Shown: positions 17,427 through 28,583 of the stretch, one piece after another
Position numbering within the stretch: the first letter of the stretch is position 1
Layout: each line of letters begins with the position of its first letter
Assembly: GCA_036268875.1 (NCBI GenBank)
Contig: DATATI010000088.1
Coordinates: forward strand, 1-64,000
Origin: Polyangia bacterium
GTDB lineage: Bacteria; Myxococcota_A; Polyangia; Fen-1088
Length of the DNA stretch: 64,000 nucleotides
Reading direction: 5' to 3'
Position numbers and translations under genes: made by a program
Notes under the pieces: generated by a model
The model's input: the letters and a program-made list of their open reading frames with translations, nothing else
Database searches by the model: none
What the model was told of the DNA's origin: nothing

Positions 17427-19826
17427 TTAGGGACAGGTCATGCGGCCGAGCTGCGGCGAGCTCTTCTGCAAGGCCAGGCCGTCGCCCAGCTGACCAGAGC
17501 GGTTGCTGCCCCAGCACCAGAGCGATCCGTCGCGCGCGAGCGCGCAGCTGTGGGCGCTCCCCGCCGCCACCTGAACCGCGCCGGTCAGCGCCGCCACCGC
17601 CACTGGCGTCGGGCTATCAACCGTGGCGCCGTCGCCCAGCTGGCCTTGATCGTCGGCGCCCCAGCAGAAGACCCGACCGTCAATCAGCGCGGCGCAACTG
17701 TGGGCGCCTCCGGCGGCGACGGCGGCCGCGGCTGCCGGCAACGACGAGACCGCGGTGGGCGTCGGCGCGCCGCTGGCCGTGCCGTCACCCAGCTGGCCGC
17801 GCTCGCCGTTGCCCCAGCACCAGACTTCTCCACCGCTTTCGGCGACGCAAGTGTGCGCAGCGCCCGCGGCGATCGCCACGGCAGACAGGGGCGCGCCGCT
17901 TTTCACCAGCGGCGCGCCGGCCAGCGCGCGCCCGCTGTTGCTGCCGTCACCCAGTTGACCTTGATCGCCCGCGCCCCAGCACAGGACCGCGCCGTCGCTG
18001 CGCACGGCGCAGGTGTGGGCGCTGCCGGTGGCGACGGCGGCGACGTCGGTCAGCGGGGCGGCGGGCGGTCCGGCCCCGGCCTCGACCGGCATCGGCGCCG
18101 CCCGGTCGGTCCTGGTGCCGTCGCCCAGCTGACCCTGATCGTTGGCGCCCCAGCACAGCAGCGACTTGTCAGCGGCCACCGCGCAGCTGTGGCGATCACC
18201 GGCGGCGATGCGCGTGCTGCCCGCGGCCGCGTTGACCACGGTGGGCACGGCATCGTCGATCAAACTGCCCGGTCCGATCTGTCCCGAGCCGCCGCGGCCC
18301 CAGCAAAAAATGTCGTTGCCGGCGCGCGCGCAGGAATGATCGGCGCCGCCCGCCACCTGCGTGGCGCCGAGCGGAATCTTCGTCGCCGCCGCCAGCGAGC
18401 GATCGAGGGTGGTGTTGTCACCCAGCTGGCCGGCGCGGTTGCGGCCCCAGCAGAAGACCCCGTTGCTGGCGGTGGCCGCGCAGGTGTGCGCGCTGCCGGT
18501 GGCGACGTCCACCGCGTCGCCGACGCCGCCGACGCGCACCGGCTGGGAACGAACGATGGTGCCGCCGGTTCCTAGCTGGCCGCTGCGGTTGTCGCCCCAG
18601 CACCACACGGTGCCGTCGTGTTTCAGCGCGCAGGTCGAGGTGTCGCCGGCGGCCAGCGCCGCGACGTTGGCGAAGGTGGTGACCGGGACCGGGACAGCCA
18701 GGCTGCCGGTGGTGCCTTCGCCCAGTTGCCCGTCATGGTTGTCGCCCCAGCACCAGGCGCTGCCGTTCTTGCGCACGGCGCAGGTGTGGTGCGCGCCGGC
18801 GCTGATGTCGATCGGATCGTTCACCACCGCGACGCGTGTCGGCCGCGGCTGCGCCGACGAATCGGCGGCGCCGGTGCCGAGCTGTCCACTGTCGTTGCTG
18901 CCCCAGCACCACAGGCCGTCGGCGCGGGTGGCGGCGCAGCTGTGGGTGGCGCCGACGGCGACGGCGACGACGCTGTCCAGACCGACGGCGCGGACGGGCC
19001 GCAGCCGGTTGGCGGTAGAACCGTCGCCTGCCTGGCCCTGGGCGTTGCTGCCCCAGCACCACACTGTTTGATCGTCGCGCAAGGCGCAGGCATGTTGGCC
19101 GCGGGCGGCCAGCGCGCTCACGCCGGTCAGGGCGAAGACCGTCACCGGTCCGCTTTGTGGCTGGCCGCTGCCGTCGCCCAGCTGGCCGACACTGTTGTCG
19201 CCCCAGCAGCGCACGCTGCCGTCGGAGAGCAGGGCGCAGGAAAAATCGCCGCCGGCGGCGACGTCGGCGGCGCCGCTGATGTTCGGCACCAGCGTGGGCG
19301 CCAGCGGATTCGCAGCGGCGCTGCCCAGCTGCCCCTGGCTGTTGTCGCCCCAGCAGGCCACCTGTCCGTCGGTGGTGACGGCGCAGGTATGGTGATCGCC
19401 GGCGGCGACGGCGCTGCCAAGCGGCAGGTTCATCACCGCCACCGGCACCGAACGCGGGGTCAACGTGCCGTCGCCCAGCTGGGCCCGGTCGTTGTTGCCC
19501 CAGCACCAAACGCTGCCGTTGCCGCGCACGGTGCAGGCGTGGGCGGGTCCGCTGCGCAACCGGGCGACGGGGTTTTGCGGGCAGGCGTCGCCCACACATT
19601 GATCGGCGCGCGCCGCACCGGCGTGGTGGCGGTAGCGGCGACCGGAGGGGCAGGTGGTGTCGACCAGGCTGCAGCGGCCGCTGGGCTCGCAGAATCCGTT
19701 GGTCCCGCAATCGTCGCCGCTGTGACAGATGAAATCGCCCGGGCCGAAACAGCCGGCGAAAAAACCCAGGGTGGTCGCCGTCAGCGCCGCCTTCCGATTC
19801 AAAAACGGCCCTCCAGCAGCAGCCAA
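17427..19826 (-). CDS. RCC1-repeat (beta-propeller) lipoprotein, 14 repeats
   Basis: 799 residues. A signal peptide ends in a lipobox-like FFAGC near residue 26; a Cys-rich spacer with a disulfide pattern (residues 34-80) follows. The rest is about 14 copies of a roughly 50-residue repeat with the core HTCAV...DGxVWCWGxNxxGQLGDG, the alpha-tubulin-suppressor/RCC1 type, enough for two seven-bladed propellers. Such proteins are secreted interaction scaffolds in myxobacteria. Its start overlaps the end of the upstream TPR gene by 28 bp, so the two are translated together. Confidence 0.9.
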   Translation of the reverse strand: MAAAGGPFLNRKAALTATTLGFFAGCFGPGDFICHSGDDCGTNGFCEPSGRCSLVDTTCPSGRRYRHHAGAARADQCVGDACPQNPVARLRSGPAHACTVRGNGSVWCWGNNDRAQLGDGTLTPRSVPVAVMNLPLGSAVAAGDHHTCAVTTDGQVACWGDNSQGQLGSAAANPLAPTLVPNISGAADVAAGGDFSCALLSDGSVRCWGDNSVGQLGDGSGQPQSGPVTVFALTGVSALAARGQHACALRDDQTVWCWGSNAQGQAGDGSTANRLRPVRAVGLDSVVAVAVGATHSCAATRADGLWCWGSNDSGQLGTGAADSSAQPRPTRVAVVNDPIDISAGAHHTCAVRKNGSAWCWGDNHDGQLGEGTTGSLAVPVPVTTFANVAALAAGDTSTCALKHDGTVWCWGDNRSGQLGTGGTIVRSQPVRVGGVGDAVDVATGSAHTCAATASNGVFCWGRNRAGQLGDNTTLDRSLAAATKIPLGATQVAGGADHSCARAGNDIFCWGRGGSGQIGPGSLIDDAVPTVVNAAAGSTRIAAGDRHSCAVAADKSLLCWGANDQGQLGDGTRTDRAAPMPVEAGAGPPAAPLTDVAAVATGSAHTCAVRSDGAVLCWGAGDQGQLGDGSNSGRALAGAPLVKSGAPLSAVAIAAGAAHTCVAESGGEVWCWGNGERGQLGDGTASGAPTPTAVSSLPAAAAAVAAGGAHSCAALIDGRVFCWGADDQGQLGDGATVDSPTPVAVAALTGAVQVAAGSAHSCALARDGSLWCWGSNRSGQLGDGLALQKSSPQLGRMTCP

Positions 19827-20582
19827 CGGAAGCTGGGCCTCACCGCACCACTGATGGTCGGGGACAGCCGGACCGCGCGCACGTGGTGATAGCGATAAGT
19901 TGCCGCTGCGGTCAGGACGGCGCCGGCGGCCAGCGCGCCCACGCCGATGTTTCCGCGTCGTTCGATGGTGGACTGGCGCTGGGCATAGTCGTCATAGATG
20001 GTGGCGTCGTTGTGGGCGACGGCGGCGGCGATCAGGAAGCCGGCGCCCACGCCGAGACCGATCACCCCACCGGCCAGCAGCGCGCCACCGACGCTGTCGC
20101 GGTACCAAGGCGTCGGCGGTGGCAGCGCCGGAACGGTCGGCAGTGGCGGTGGTGGTGGCGCGGGCGGGGCGGCGGCCATCTGCTGCGCGCAGCGGGCCAA
20201 TCCGACCTGCGCGGCGTTGACCTGCACGGGCGACGGGTCAGTGGCCAGGAACCGCTGGTACAGGGGCACGGCGCGCTGGCAGTCGCCGGCCAGGCGCTGG
20301 GCTTGCGCCTCGGCGAAGAGAAACTCGCGCCTCGGATCCACGGCGTAGCCGGCTTCCAGCTCGGCGAAGGCGGCGCGATAGTCTTTGGCGCCGTAAAAAG
20401 CCAGGCCACGATCGTAGTGAACGCGCGCCTCCTCGGACATCGGCGCTGTTTGCGGGGGCGGCGCGGCCGGCGCGGTGCCTTGCGCGTGCGCGCGCCGGGC
20501 GCTGCCGATCGTCGCTGCCAACCCGAGGGTCAGGGTCAAGACCAGCAGATACGCGCGCGCCGGCCAACCATCACCACCGCGC

Positions 20583-22097
<1,515 letters not shown>

Positions 22098-22339
22098 GAG
22101 CGTCCGCCTCCAGCGTAACCCCGTTTTGACCGTCACATGTTGCGCAACAACGCGGATGGCGGAAAACCCCCTGGATTTGTCGGTCGATCTGCTGCCCGCA
22201 GCCAATTGACCGCCGTTTTTTCGAGGTTTTTGTGTTGCGCAGCAACGACCCGCCCGCGACCCCGGCCGGCGCCGCGGGCCCAGAAAAACAGCCTCGGACT
22301 CGTCGCGTCCGTGGCCTTCTTCTTGCTGAAAAGCTCTCC

Positions 22340-24544
22340 ATGGCGAAGACGATCACCAGGAACGGGATCGGGGTGGTGGCGCTGGTCGGGCTGGCGCTGG
22401 CCTCCGCGGCGTGTTCCAGCGGCGGCCCGTCGACGGGCACGGGGACGAATCCCCTCGGCGGGGACATCCACGCCATCACCTTCCTGCAGCGCCCGCTGCG
22501 GAACGACGGCGGGAACGTCTTTGACTACACCTCCTACAAGGCCGGCGGCCGCCTGGTGATGCTCGAGCCGCCCTCCGCCGACGGCAAGCTGACGGTGCTG
22601 ACGTCGGATCCGATGTTCGCCGCCGCCGACATCATGTCGTACGACCTGTCCTTCGACGCCAAGTCGGTGGTGTTCTCGGCGCGCCTCACCGACCAGGACA
22701 ACTATCACCTTTATTCGATGAACCTGGACGGCACCAACATCAAGCAGCTGTCCGAAGGGCCGAACGACTACGTCTATCCGATCTACACCCAGGGCGAGCA
22801 GATCCTGTTCATGACCAACCGGAACGTCGAGCCCGACGCCAAGCAGTTCGAAGACGAATACGAACGCGCCACCACCGCCCAGGTCGGCACGATGAACCTG
22901 GACGGTTCGAACATGATCCTCGGCGCGCGCAATGTTTCGCACCGGGTATCGCCGATGCTGCTGCCGAACGGCCGCGTGGTCTACACCGAATGGCGCCACA
23001 TGGGCCCGGTCAATGACGGCCACCTGCGCATGATGGACGCCGACATGACCAACATGCGCGAAGCCTTCGGCGGCGAGCAGGGCGGCGAGGGCGGCACCAA
23101 CAGCTATCTGAAGGCGCGATACGTCCAGACCACCACCATGGCCGACGGCACGGTCGACTATCAGCTGGTCTCGGTGGCCACCTCGCGCGATCGCACGTTG
23201 CAGTCGGGCAAGCTGTTCCTGATCGATCTGAACGGCAGCGAGGCCAAGTCGACCTTCACCGACCTGACGCCGCTGGTCCCCGGCGATCGCACCAAGAGCG
23301 ACGTCGGCCGTTACTACGACGCCGAACCGATCGGCGCCGTCGCCGACCGCCGCTTCCTGGTGTCATGGGCGGACGGCCCGGTCGAATCGGAGATTCTGGA
23401 TCTGGCCAGGACGGACGCGAATTTTGGCCTGTACGTCTTCGACGGCAAGAGCGGTTTGAAGACGCCGGTCTATGACGATCCGGCGTACTGGGACGTGCAG
23501 GCGCGCCCGGTCGTCACGCGCACCGAGCCGGTGATCTTGCCGCAGCCGGTGGGCACGGGCGACTCCGCCACCACCATCGGCTCGCTGAACGTCTACGATT
23601 CGTCGGTGCTGAAGATCGCCGCCGGCAGCGTGGTGAAGGCGCGGCTCATCGAAGGGTTCTCCGGCGAAGAAGGACCGCGGTTGTTCGGCACGACCGAGTT
23701 CGACGGCCAGTCGCTGTACGGCGAGCTGGACGTCTCGCCCGACAACACCTTCGCCGCCAAGGTGCCGGGCAACGTGCCGTTTCACATCCAGCTCATCGAC
23801 AAGTTCGCCATGAGCGTGGCCAACGAATCGGTGTGGATCAGCGGCCGCGCCGGCGAGCAGCGGTTCTGCGGCGGCTGCCACGAGGATCGCAGCAAGACGT
23901 CGCTGATCGCTCCGGGCGTCACCGACAACGTCCTGCGCGGCGCCGTCGATCTGAACACGCCGCGGGCCATGCGCAAGTCGATGGACTTCAGCTACGGCAA
24001 GGTGCGCGGCGTGCCGTGGGACAAGGCGCTGCAGCCCATCTTCGACGCCAAGTGCACCAGTTGCCACGACGGCGACGCGACCAAGGCCGGCAACGCCAAT
24101 CCAACATGTACAGTGACCGATGAGACCACCGGGATTTCCCAGGCCTTCACGTTCGATCTCCGCGGCGACAAGGTTGATGTGCTGGTTGGCGATCGAATGA
24201 CCGGCGACTTCAGCAAGTCCTACCTTAGCCTGATGGGCATCGGAGAATTGGGCGGAGAAGATACGATCCAATACAGCGGTAAATGTTCCTACGCCCAGGG
24301 TGGGTCGGCCAAGGACAGCGACGTCATCAAGCTGCTCAATCCGCCGCAGCAATTTCCAGCGGCGTCGACGGCCACCCGCGCCTTCCCCGGCATGCCCGTG
24401 CACCCGACCGACATGGGCGGGATGGAGCTGACGCCGGCCGAGTATTACCTGCTGATCTTGAACCTGGACATGGGTGGACAGTTCTTCTTCCGAGAAAACC
24501 TGGACAGCGCCACGGGCTACACGGCCCCCGCGGGAGGCATCTAA
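22340..24544 (+). CDS. PD40/HZS-alpha-like lipoprotein with two c-type heme motifs
   Basis: 734 residues from ATG 22340. Lipoprotein signal ends in SAAC near residue 23. A TolB/PD40-like beta-propeller follows (FDAKSVVFSARLTDQDNYHL, LPNGRVVYTEWRHMG), then a middle region like the hydrazine-synthase alpha-subunit family, and a C-terminal cytochrome part with two canonical CxxCH sites, CGGCHED and CTSCHDG. A secreted, outer-surface or periplasmic redox lipoprotein is likely; the resemblance to HZS-alpha is structural and does not imply hydrazine synthesis. Stop is 1 bp from the next start, so translation is coupled. Confidence 0.8.
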   Translation: MAKTITRNGIGVVALVGLALASAACSSGGPSTGTGTNPLGGDIHAITFLQRPLRNDGGNVFDYTSYKAGGRLVMLEPPSADGKLTVLTSDPMFAAADIMSYDLSFDAKSVVFSARLTDQDNYHLYSMNLDGTNIKQLSEGPNDYVYPIYTQGEQILFMTNRNVEPDAKQFEDEYERATTAQVGTMNLDGSNMILGARNVSHRVSPMLLPNGRVVYTEWRHMGPVNDGHLRMMDADMTNMREAFGGEQGGEGGTNSYLKARYVQTTTMADGTVDYQLVSVATSRDRTLQSGKLFLIDLNGSEAKSTFTDLTPLVPGDRTKSDVGRYYDAEPIGAVADRRFLVSWADGPVESEILDLARTDANFGLYVFDGKSGLKTPVYDDPAYWDVQARPVVTRTEPVILPQPVGTGDSATTIGSLNVYDSSVLKIAAGSVVKARLIEGFSGEEGPRLFGTTEFDGQSLYGELDVSPDNTFAAKVPGNVPFHIQLIDKFAMSVANESVWISGRAGEQRFCGGCHEDRSKTSLIAPGVTDNVLRGAVDLNTPRAMRKSMDFSYGKVRGVPWDKALQPIFDAKCTSCHDGDATKAGNANPTCTVTDETTGISQAFTFDLRGDKVDVLVGDRMTGDFSKSYLSLMGIGELGGEDTIQYSGKCSYAQGGSAKDSDVIKLLNPPQQFPAASTATRAFPGMPVHPTDMGGMELTPAEYYLLILNLDMGGQFFFRENLDSATGYTAPAGGI

Positions 24545-24545
24545 C

Positions 24546-25394
24546 ATGCGCACGTCAAAGCTGATCGCTTCGCTGTCTCTGCTGTCCGCGGTGGCATTGC
24601 TGCCGGCGGTGGCCCGGGCCGGCCACAACGGCAGCCCGGCGCTGATCCGCAGCGCCATCGACGCCAACTCGATCGACGCCATCCAGGCCGAGCTGGAACG
24701 CAGCGAGTTCCTGGTGTGCGCCGCTTGCACGGACATGGTGCTGCCGCTAATTGATCACGCGGATTATCGCGTGCGCAAGGCGGCGGCGTGGTGGCTGGTG
24801 CGGCGGGCGACCGGCCGCCAGGTGTTCGTCAGCATGCTGACCCGCCTGTCGCAGCCCGATTCGCTGAAGGCCGCCAACGCCGCCGACGTGCTGGGCGAGT
24901 TCCACGCCGTCGGCGCCGTCCCGGCGCTGTCGGCCGCGCTGTCGAACCCGATCTTCGACGCCACCGCGCGCGCCGCCATGGCCCGCGCGCTGGGCTCAAT
25001 CGGTCGCCCGGAAGCCGCCCCCGCCCTGGTCAGCGCGCTGTCAGCGACAGAGCCGCCGGTGAAGATGGCGGCGCTGTCCGCGTTGCAATCGACCGGCGCC
25101 TTCAAAGACGCCTCGCCGGCCGAACCACTGTTGTCGGATGCCGACGCTGGTGTGCGCGGGCAGGCGGCGCAGACCTTCGGTGTAGTGCGATCGCAGGCGG
25201 GCGTGGCTTCGCTGTTGCGCGTGCTGGCCTCGGATCCCAGCCCGGACGTGCGCAAGAAGGCGGCCTGGGCGCTGGGCGAGATCGGCGCGCCGGCGTCGCT
25301 GGCGTCGGCCGGTCTGCAGCAGGCGGCGATCAGCGACCAAAGCCCGGTGGTTCGATCGCTGGCGGAAGTGGCTATCGGGAAGCTGACGCGCTGA
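24546..25394 (+). CDS. Secreted HEAT-repeat protein
   Basis: 282 residues with a signal peptide (cleaved near AVARAGH). About seven HEAT/PBS-lyase-type helical repeats follow, for example DYRVRKAAAWWLVRRATG, AARAAMARALGSIGRPEAAP and PDVRKKAAWALGEIGAPASL. Two cysteines in VCAACTDM lie early in the mature protein; no His follows, so they are not a heme site. Such solenoids act as binding scaffolds. It lies between two heme lipoprotein genes in one operon and probably bridges or docks them. Confidence 0.85.
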   Translation: MRTSKLIASLSLLSAVALLPAVARAGHNGSPALIRSAIDANSIDAIQAELERSEFLVCAACTDMVLPLIDHADYRVRKAAAWWLVRRATGRQVFVSMLTRLSQPDSLKAANAADVLGEFHAVGAVPALSAALSNPIFDATARAAMARALGSIGRPEAAPALVSALSATEPPVKMAALSALQSTGAFKDASPAEPLLSDADAGVRGQAAQTFGVVRSQAGVASLLRVLASDPSPDVRKKAAWALGEIGAPASLASAGLQQAAISDQSPVVRSLAEVAIGKLTR

Positions 25395-25408
25395 TATCAT
25401 CAGCAACG

Positions 25409-28360
25409 ATGGCCTCTACGCGCCCTGTGCGCTGTGCGTTCCTGGCGGTGTCGTCGCTGCTCTTGGCGGCGATGACCAACACCGCTTGCAAGAAAAGCGA
25501 GCCGCCCGAGCAGCGCTTTTACGACGTCAACGTCCAGCCGATCTTCAACAACTTTTGCGTCGGCAACACGTCTCCCTGCCACCGCATCGACCAGGACAGC
25601 GGCGTGGCCCTGGGCAACCTGGATCTGTCGTCGTTCGATGCCGTGCAAAAGCGACGCGACGTCCTGCGCACCTACGGCAGCTATCCGCAGCCGCTGCTGT
25701 TGCTGAAAGCGGTTCCGGAAGACAGCGTCTCGATTCCGTATCAGCAGACGTTCCTGCCGAGCGAGATCCGCCACGCCGGCGGCAAACCGATCGCCGCCAA
25801 CTCGACGGCGTTCAAAGATCTGAAACGCTGGCTGGACAACGGCGCCAACCGCGACGGCCTTCTGCCCGAATCAAAACCGAACCGCGGCGTGGGCGCCTGC
25901 AGCACCACCGTGCCGCCGGCCAACGGGCGACCGGCGCCTGACACCACCACGCAGGCGTACCAGGACTTCGTCAGCGTCCTGCAGCCGAAGCTCGCGGCTT
26001 CGTGCGCGTACTCGACCTGTCACAGCTCGCCGCAATCGGATTTCTACATCACCTGCGGCAGCGACGATCAGCAGCTGGCATTCAACTACGCCCAGGCCGC
26101 CGGCTTCGTCATCGCCGCGCCCGCCGCCGTCGAGCAAAGCGAGATCCTGCTGCGCCCACTGGCGCCGGAAGGCGGCGGCGTCAGCCACACCGGCGGGGCT
26201 TTTTTTTCCAGCCGCGACGACGACGCCTGGAAGGCCTGGCGCGATTGGGCGCTTGAAGTACAGAAAACGCCGCCCGCCGTGGCGGCCAAGAGCGCCGGCC
26301 AGATGTTCTTCGAAGCCAATATCATGCCCAAGCTATTGCAGCGCGGCTGCGCGCTGGAGGGTTGCCACAGCCCCGACGGTTTCAACGATTTCCGTTTGCG
26401 CCCAGGCGCGCAGGGATTCTTCTCCCAGCAGGCCTTGACCCGCAACTACGAGACCACGCTGCACGAGTTCATGGCCCTGGACAGCGTCGACGTGCGCCAG
26501 TCGCGCGCGGTGAAGAAAAATATCTTGCACGAGCTGGGCGGCATCAGCCACCGCGGCGGCTCGCTGCTGGAGACGCCGGGCGCGATGAGCAGCGATCCCT
26601 GTCCAACCCCGTTCGACGCCACCACCGCCACCGCCTTCTGCCTGTTTCAAGTGTGGCATCGCCTGGAACGCTCGACCGCCGCGGTGACCGCCATGACCGC
26701 CGGGACGACCATCCCGCTGGCTTTTGTCGCGCGACCGCCGAACCCGGACACCCTGCTGCAGTTCGACACCTATCGCGGCGGCGCCGATCTCAAATTGGCC
26801 GACGCCACCGTCGATGGCACCGGCAAGATCACCGCTGTCGCCAACGTGCGCAGCGCCCTGGCGGGATGTGCGGGCTTGGCCGGCCAGGACGTCGACGTGC
26901 GCGGGCCGGAGTGGCGCTATGACGGCGGGGCGGTGATCTTCGCGGCCCGGCCAGGCGCAGCCAGCGGTTTGGATCTGTGGCAGGTCGACGTGCCGGCCGG
27001 GACCTGCAAGCAGGTGACGTCCGACGCCGGCCGCCTGGTGGCCACGGTGCGCGTGCACAACTTCGATCCGATGTTCGGCCCCGACGGCAGCGTGGTGTTC
27101 GCGTCGACGCGCGCCGGGACGCTGACCCTGAAGACGTTCTTGCCCAACTCCGATCTGTTTCGCATCGGGCCCGATCTGAACGCCGGCCAGCCGCAGCAGA
27201 TGACGTTCCTGCTGAATTCCGAACTGGGCCCGGCGATGATGCAAGACGGACGCATCAGCTTCACCGCCGAGAAGGCCACGCCGGATTTTTATCAACTGTC
27301 CGGGCGGCGCATGAACTGGGATCTCACCGACTATCATCCGCTCTTGGCCCAGCGGGCCCAGTCGACCACCACCTTCGACGATACGTTGCACCCGTCGGTG
27401 GGCTATCAGCAGGCGACGGAGATCCGCGAGGGCCTGGATCGCAACTTCCTGGTCGTGCTGTCCGACGCCGGCGCGCTGGGGGCGGGCGGCGCGCTGGCCA
27501 CGTTCAATCGATCGATCGGGCCGTTTCAAGCCGACCGCACCGAGGTGACGTTCCTACGTTCGCTGGTGATCATTGACCCGGCGGCGACGGGGCATGACGG
27601 GACGGCCGGGGTTTATCGCTCGCCGTTCTCGCTGCCGAACGGCGAGATCCTGGCGTCGTATGCCGCCAACGTCGCGCACCCGACCAGCGACGTGCCGAAG
27701 TACGATCTGGTGGCGGTCAGCGACAACACCGGTGCCCGGCGCCCGCTTTACGCCGACCCGGCGCTGTCAGCGGTGGAGGCGGCGCTGGGTTACAAGCGCG
27801 CCGAGACGGCGACGTTTCGCAACCTGCCGCAGCTGGTGTTCGGCGGCCACAGCGGTGACAGCGACGACAGCGGCATCATGCACTTTCCCGATCTGCCGGT
27901 CCTGGGCACGCTGCTGAACGCGAACCTGCGCCACGGCCGCGATGTCCAGGCGCTGGACGGCACCGCCGCCCTGCGCGTGTACGAAGAGCAGCCGCCGCCT
28001 GGCCCGTCGCCCGGCGGACTGCTGGGCTCGCAGATGGTGTACAGCCAGCGCAACCTGATTGGCGTGGCCAATCTGGCTGCTGATCATTCGCTGAAGGTGC
28101 GCGTTCCCGCGCACAAGCCGCTGATCTTCGAGCTGGTGGACGGCGGCGGCAAATCGCTGCTGCTGATGGGCGAAGAACACCAGGTGACGTCCGGCGAGTA
28201 CATCACGCCCGGTCCACCGCGGGCGCTGTTCAACGGCATCTGCGCCGGCTGCCACGGCAGCCTCAGCGGCAACGAAACCGACGTCGCCGTCACCGCCGAT
28301 GCGCTGACCGGCGCATCGGTGTCCGCCTCGCGCGACAGCGACCCGCAAGATCTGCACTGA
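25409..28360 (+). CDS. Large PD40/HZS-alpha-like lipoprotein with atypical c-type heme motifs
   Basis: 983 residues from ATG 25409. Lipobox NTAC near residue 26. The N-terminal third has cytochrome-like Cys-His sites with long spacers: CVGNTSPCH (CX6CH), CAYSTCH and CALEGCH (both CX4CH). A propeller region follows (LWQVDVPAGTCKQVTSDAG, MFGPDGSVVFASTRAG), and the C-terminus has a canonical CAGCHG. It is a larger relative of the first gene of the operon. A periplasmic or surface electron-transfer or oxidase role is plausible but not shown. It is the last gene before the convergent palindromic element. Confidence 0.8.
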   Translation: MASTRPVRCAFLAVSSLLLAAMTNTACKKSEPPEQRFYDVNVQPIFNNFCVGNTSPCHRIDQDSGVALGNLDLSSFDAVQKRRDVLRTYGSYPQPLLLLKAVPEDSVSIPYQQTFLPSEIRHAGGKPIAANSTAFKDLKRWLDNGANRDGLLPESKPNRGVGACSTTVPPANGRPAPDTTTQAYQDFVSVLQPKLAASCAYSTCHSSPQSDFYITCGSDDQQLAFNYAQAAGFVIAAPAAVEQSEILLRPLAPEGGGVSHTGGAFFSSRDDDAWKAWRDWALEVQKTPPAVAAKSAGQMFFEANIMPKLLQRGCALEGCHSPDGFNDFRLRPGAQGFFSQQALTRNYETTLHEFMALDSVDVRQSRAVKKNILHELGGISHRGGSLLETPGAMSSDPCPTPFDATTATAFCLFQVWHRLERSTAAVTAMTAGTTIPLAFVARPPNPDTLLQFDTYRGGADLKLADATVDGTGKITAVANVRSALAGCAGLAGQDVDVRGPEWRYDGGAVIFAARPGAASGLDLWQVDVPAGTCKQVTSDAGRLVATVRVHNFDPMFGPDGSVVFASTRAGTLTLKTFLPNSDLFRIGPDLNAGQPQQMTFLLNSELGPAMMQDGRISFTAEKATPDFYQLSGRRMNWDLTDYHPLLAQRAQSTTTFDDTLHPSVGYQQATEIREGLDRNFLVVLSDAGALGAGGALATFNRSIGPFQADRTEVTFLRSLVIIDPAATGHDGTAGVYRSPFSLPNGEILASYAANVAHPTSDVPKYDLVAVSDNTGARRPLYADPALSAVEAALGYKRAETATFRNLPQLVFGGHSGDSDDSGIMHFPDLPVLGTLLNANLRHGRDVQALDGTAALRVYEEQPPPGPSPGGLLGSQMVYSQRNLIGVANLAADHSLKVRVPAHKPLIFELVDGGGKSLLLMGEEHQVTSGEYITPGPPRALFNGICAGCHGSLSGNETDVAVTADALTGASVSASRDSDPQDLH

Positions 28361-28410
28361 ACCGCGGCTCGCCGCGGGCCGCCTCATGATTGGTCACATC
28401 TTCGGCAGGC

Positions 28411-28580
28411 GAACCGTTACGCGCGGTGCGAAGGTGGACCTCGATTGAATGACGGCTTTCGCGCGTTTGCGTTCCTCTTGCGAGGAACGCTCTAGAAAAG
28501 AGATCCGAAAAAAGAGCGCTCCGCAAGGAGCGCAAACGCGCGAAAGCCGTCGTTCAAGGTGCGCGGCCCGCGTAAGAACC
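28411..28580. repeat. Palindromic element A (structured, about 170 bp)
   Basis: Central long stem: 28447-28471 pairs with 28531-28555 over 25 bp with one GT wobble. Inside lie two apical hairpins: TTCCTC-TTGC-GAGGAA (28472-28487) and GCGCTCC-GCAA-GGAGCGC (28516-28533), the latter with a GNRA-type loop. The outer ends TTACGCG (28417-28423) and CGCGTAA (28569-28575) also pair. The same architecture recurs at 30065-30235. It sits between convergent genes, 4 bp from the DUF3570 stop codon. Confidence 0.85.
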
Positions 28581-28583
28581 CGG

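Noticed and set aside
17260-17517. Upstream extension of the barrel gene ending at 16405
   Set aside because: The extra 86 codons are low-complexity and come before a good GGAGGG-ATG start at 17259.
17500-19560. Repeated CAGCTGG/CCCCAGCA motifs resembling an array
   Set aside because: They are the coding signature of the RCC1 repeats, not an independent DNA repeat.
24788-25408. Upstream extension of the large heme lipoprotein frame
   Set aside because: The extension overlaps the HEAT-repeat gene and lacks any conserved sequence; the ATG at 25409 starts a proper lipoprotein signal.
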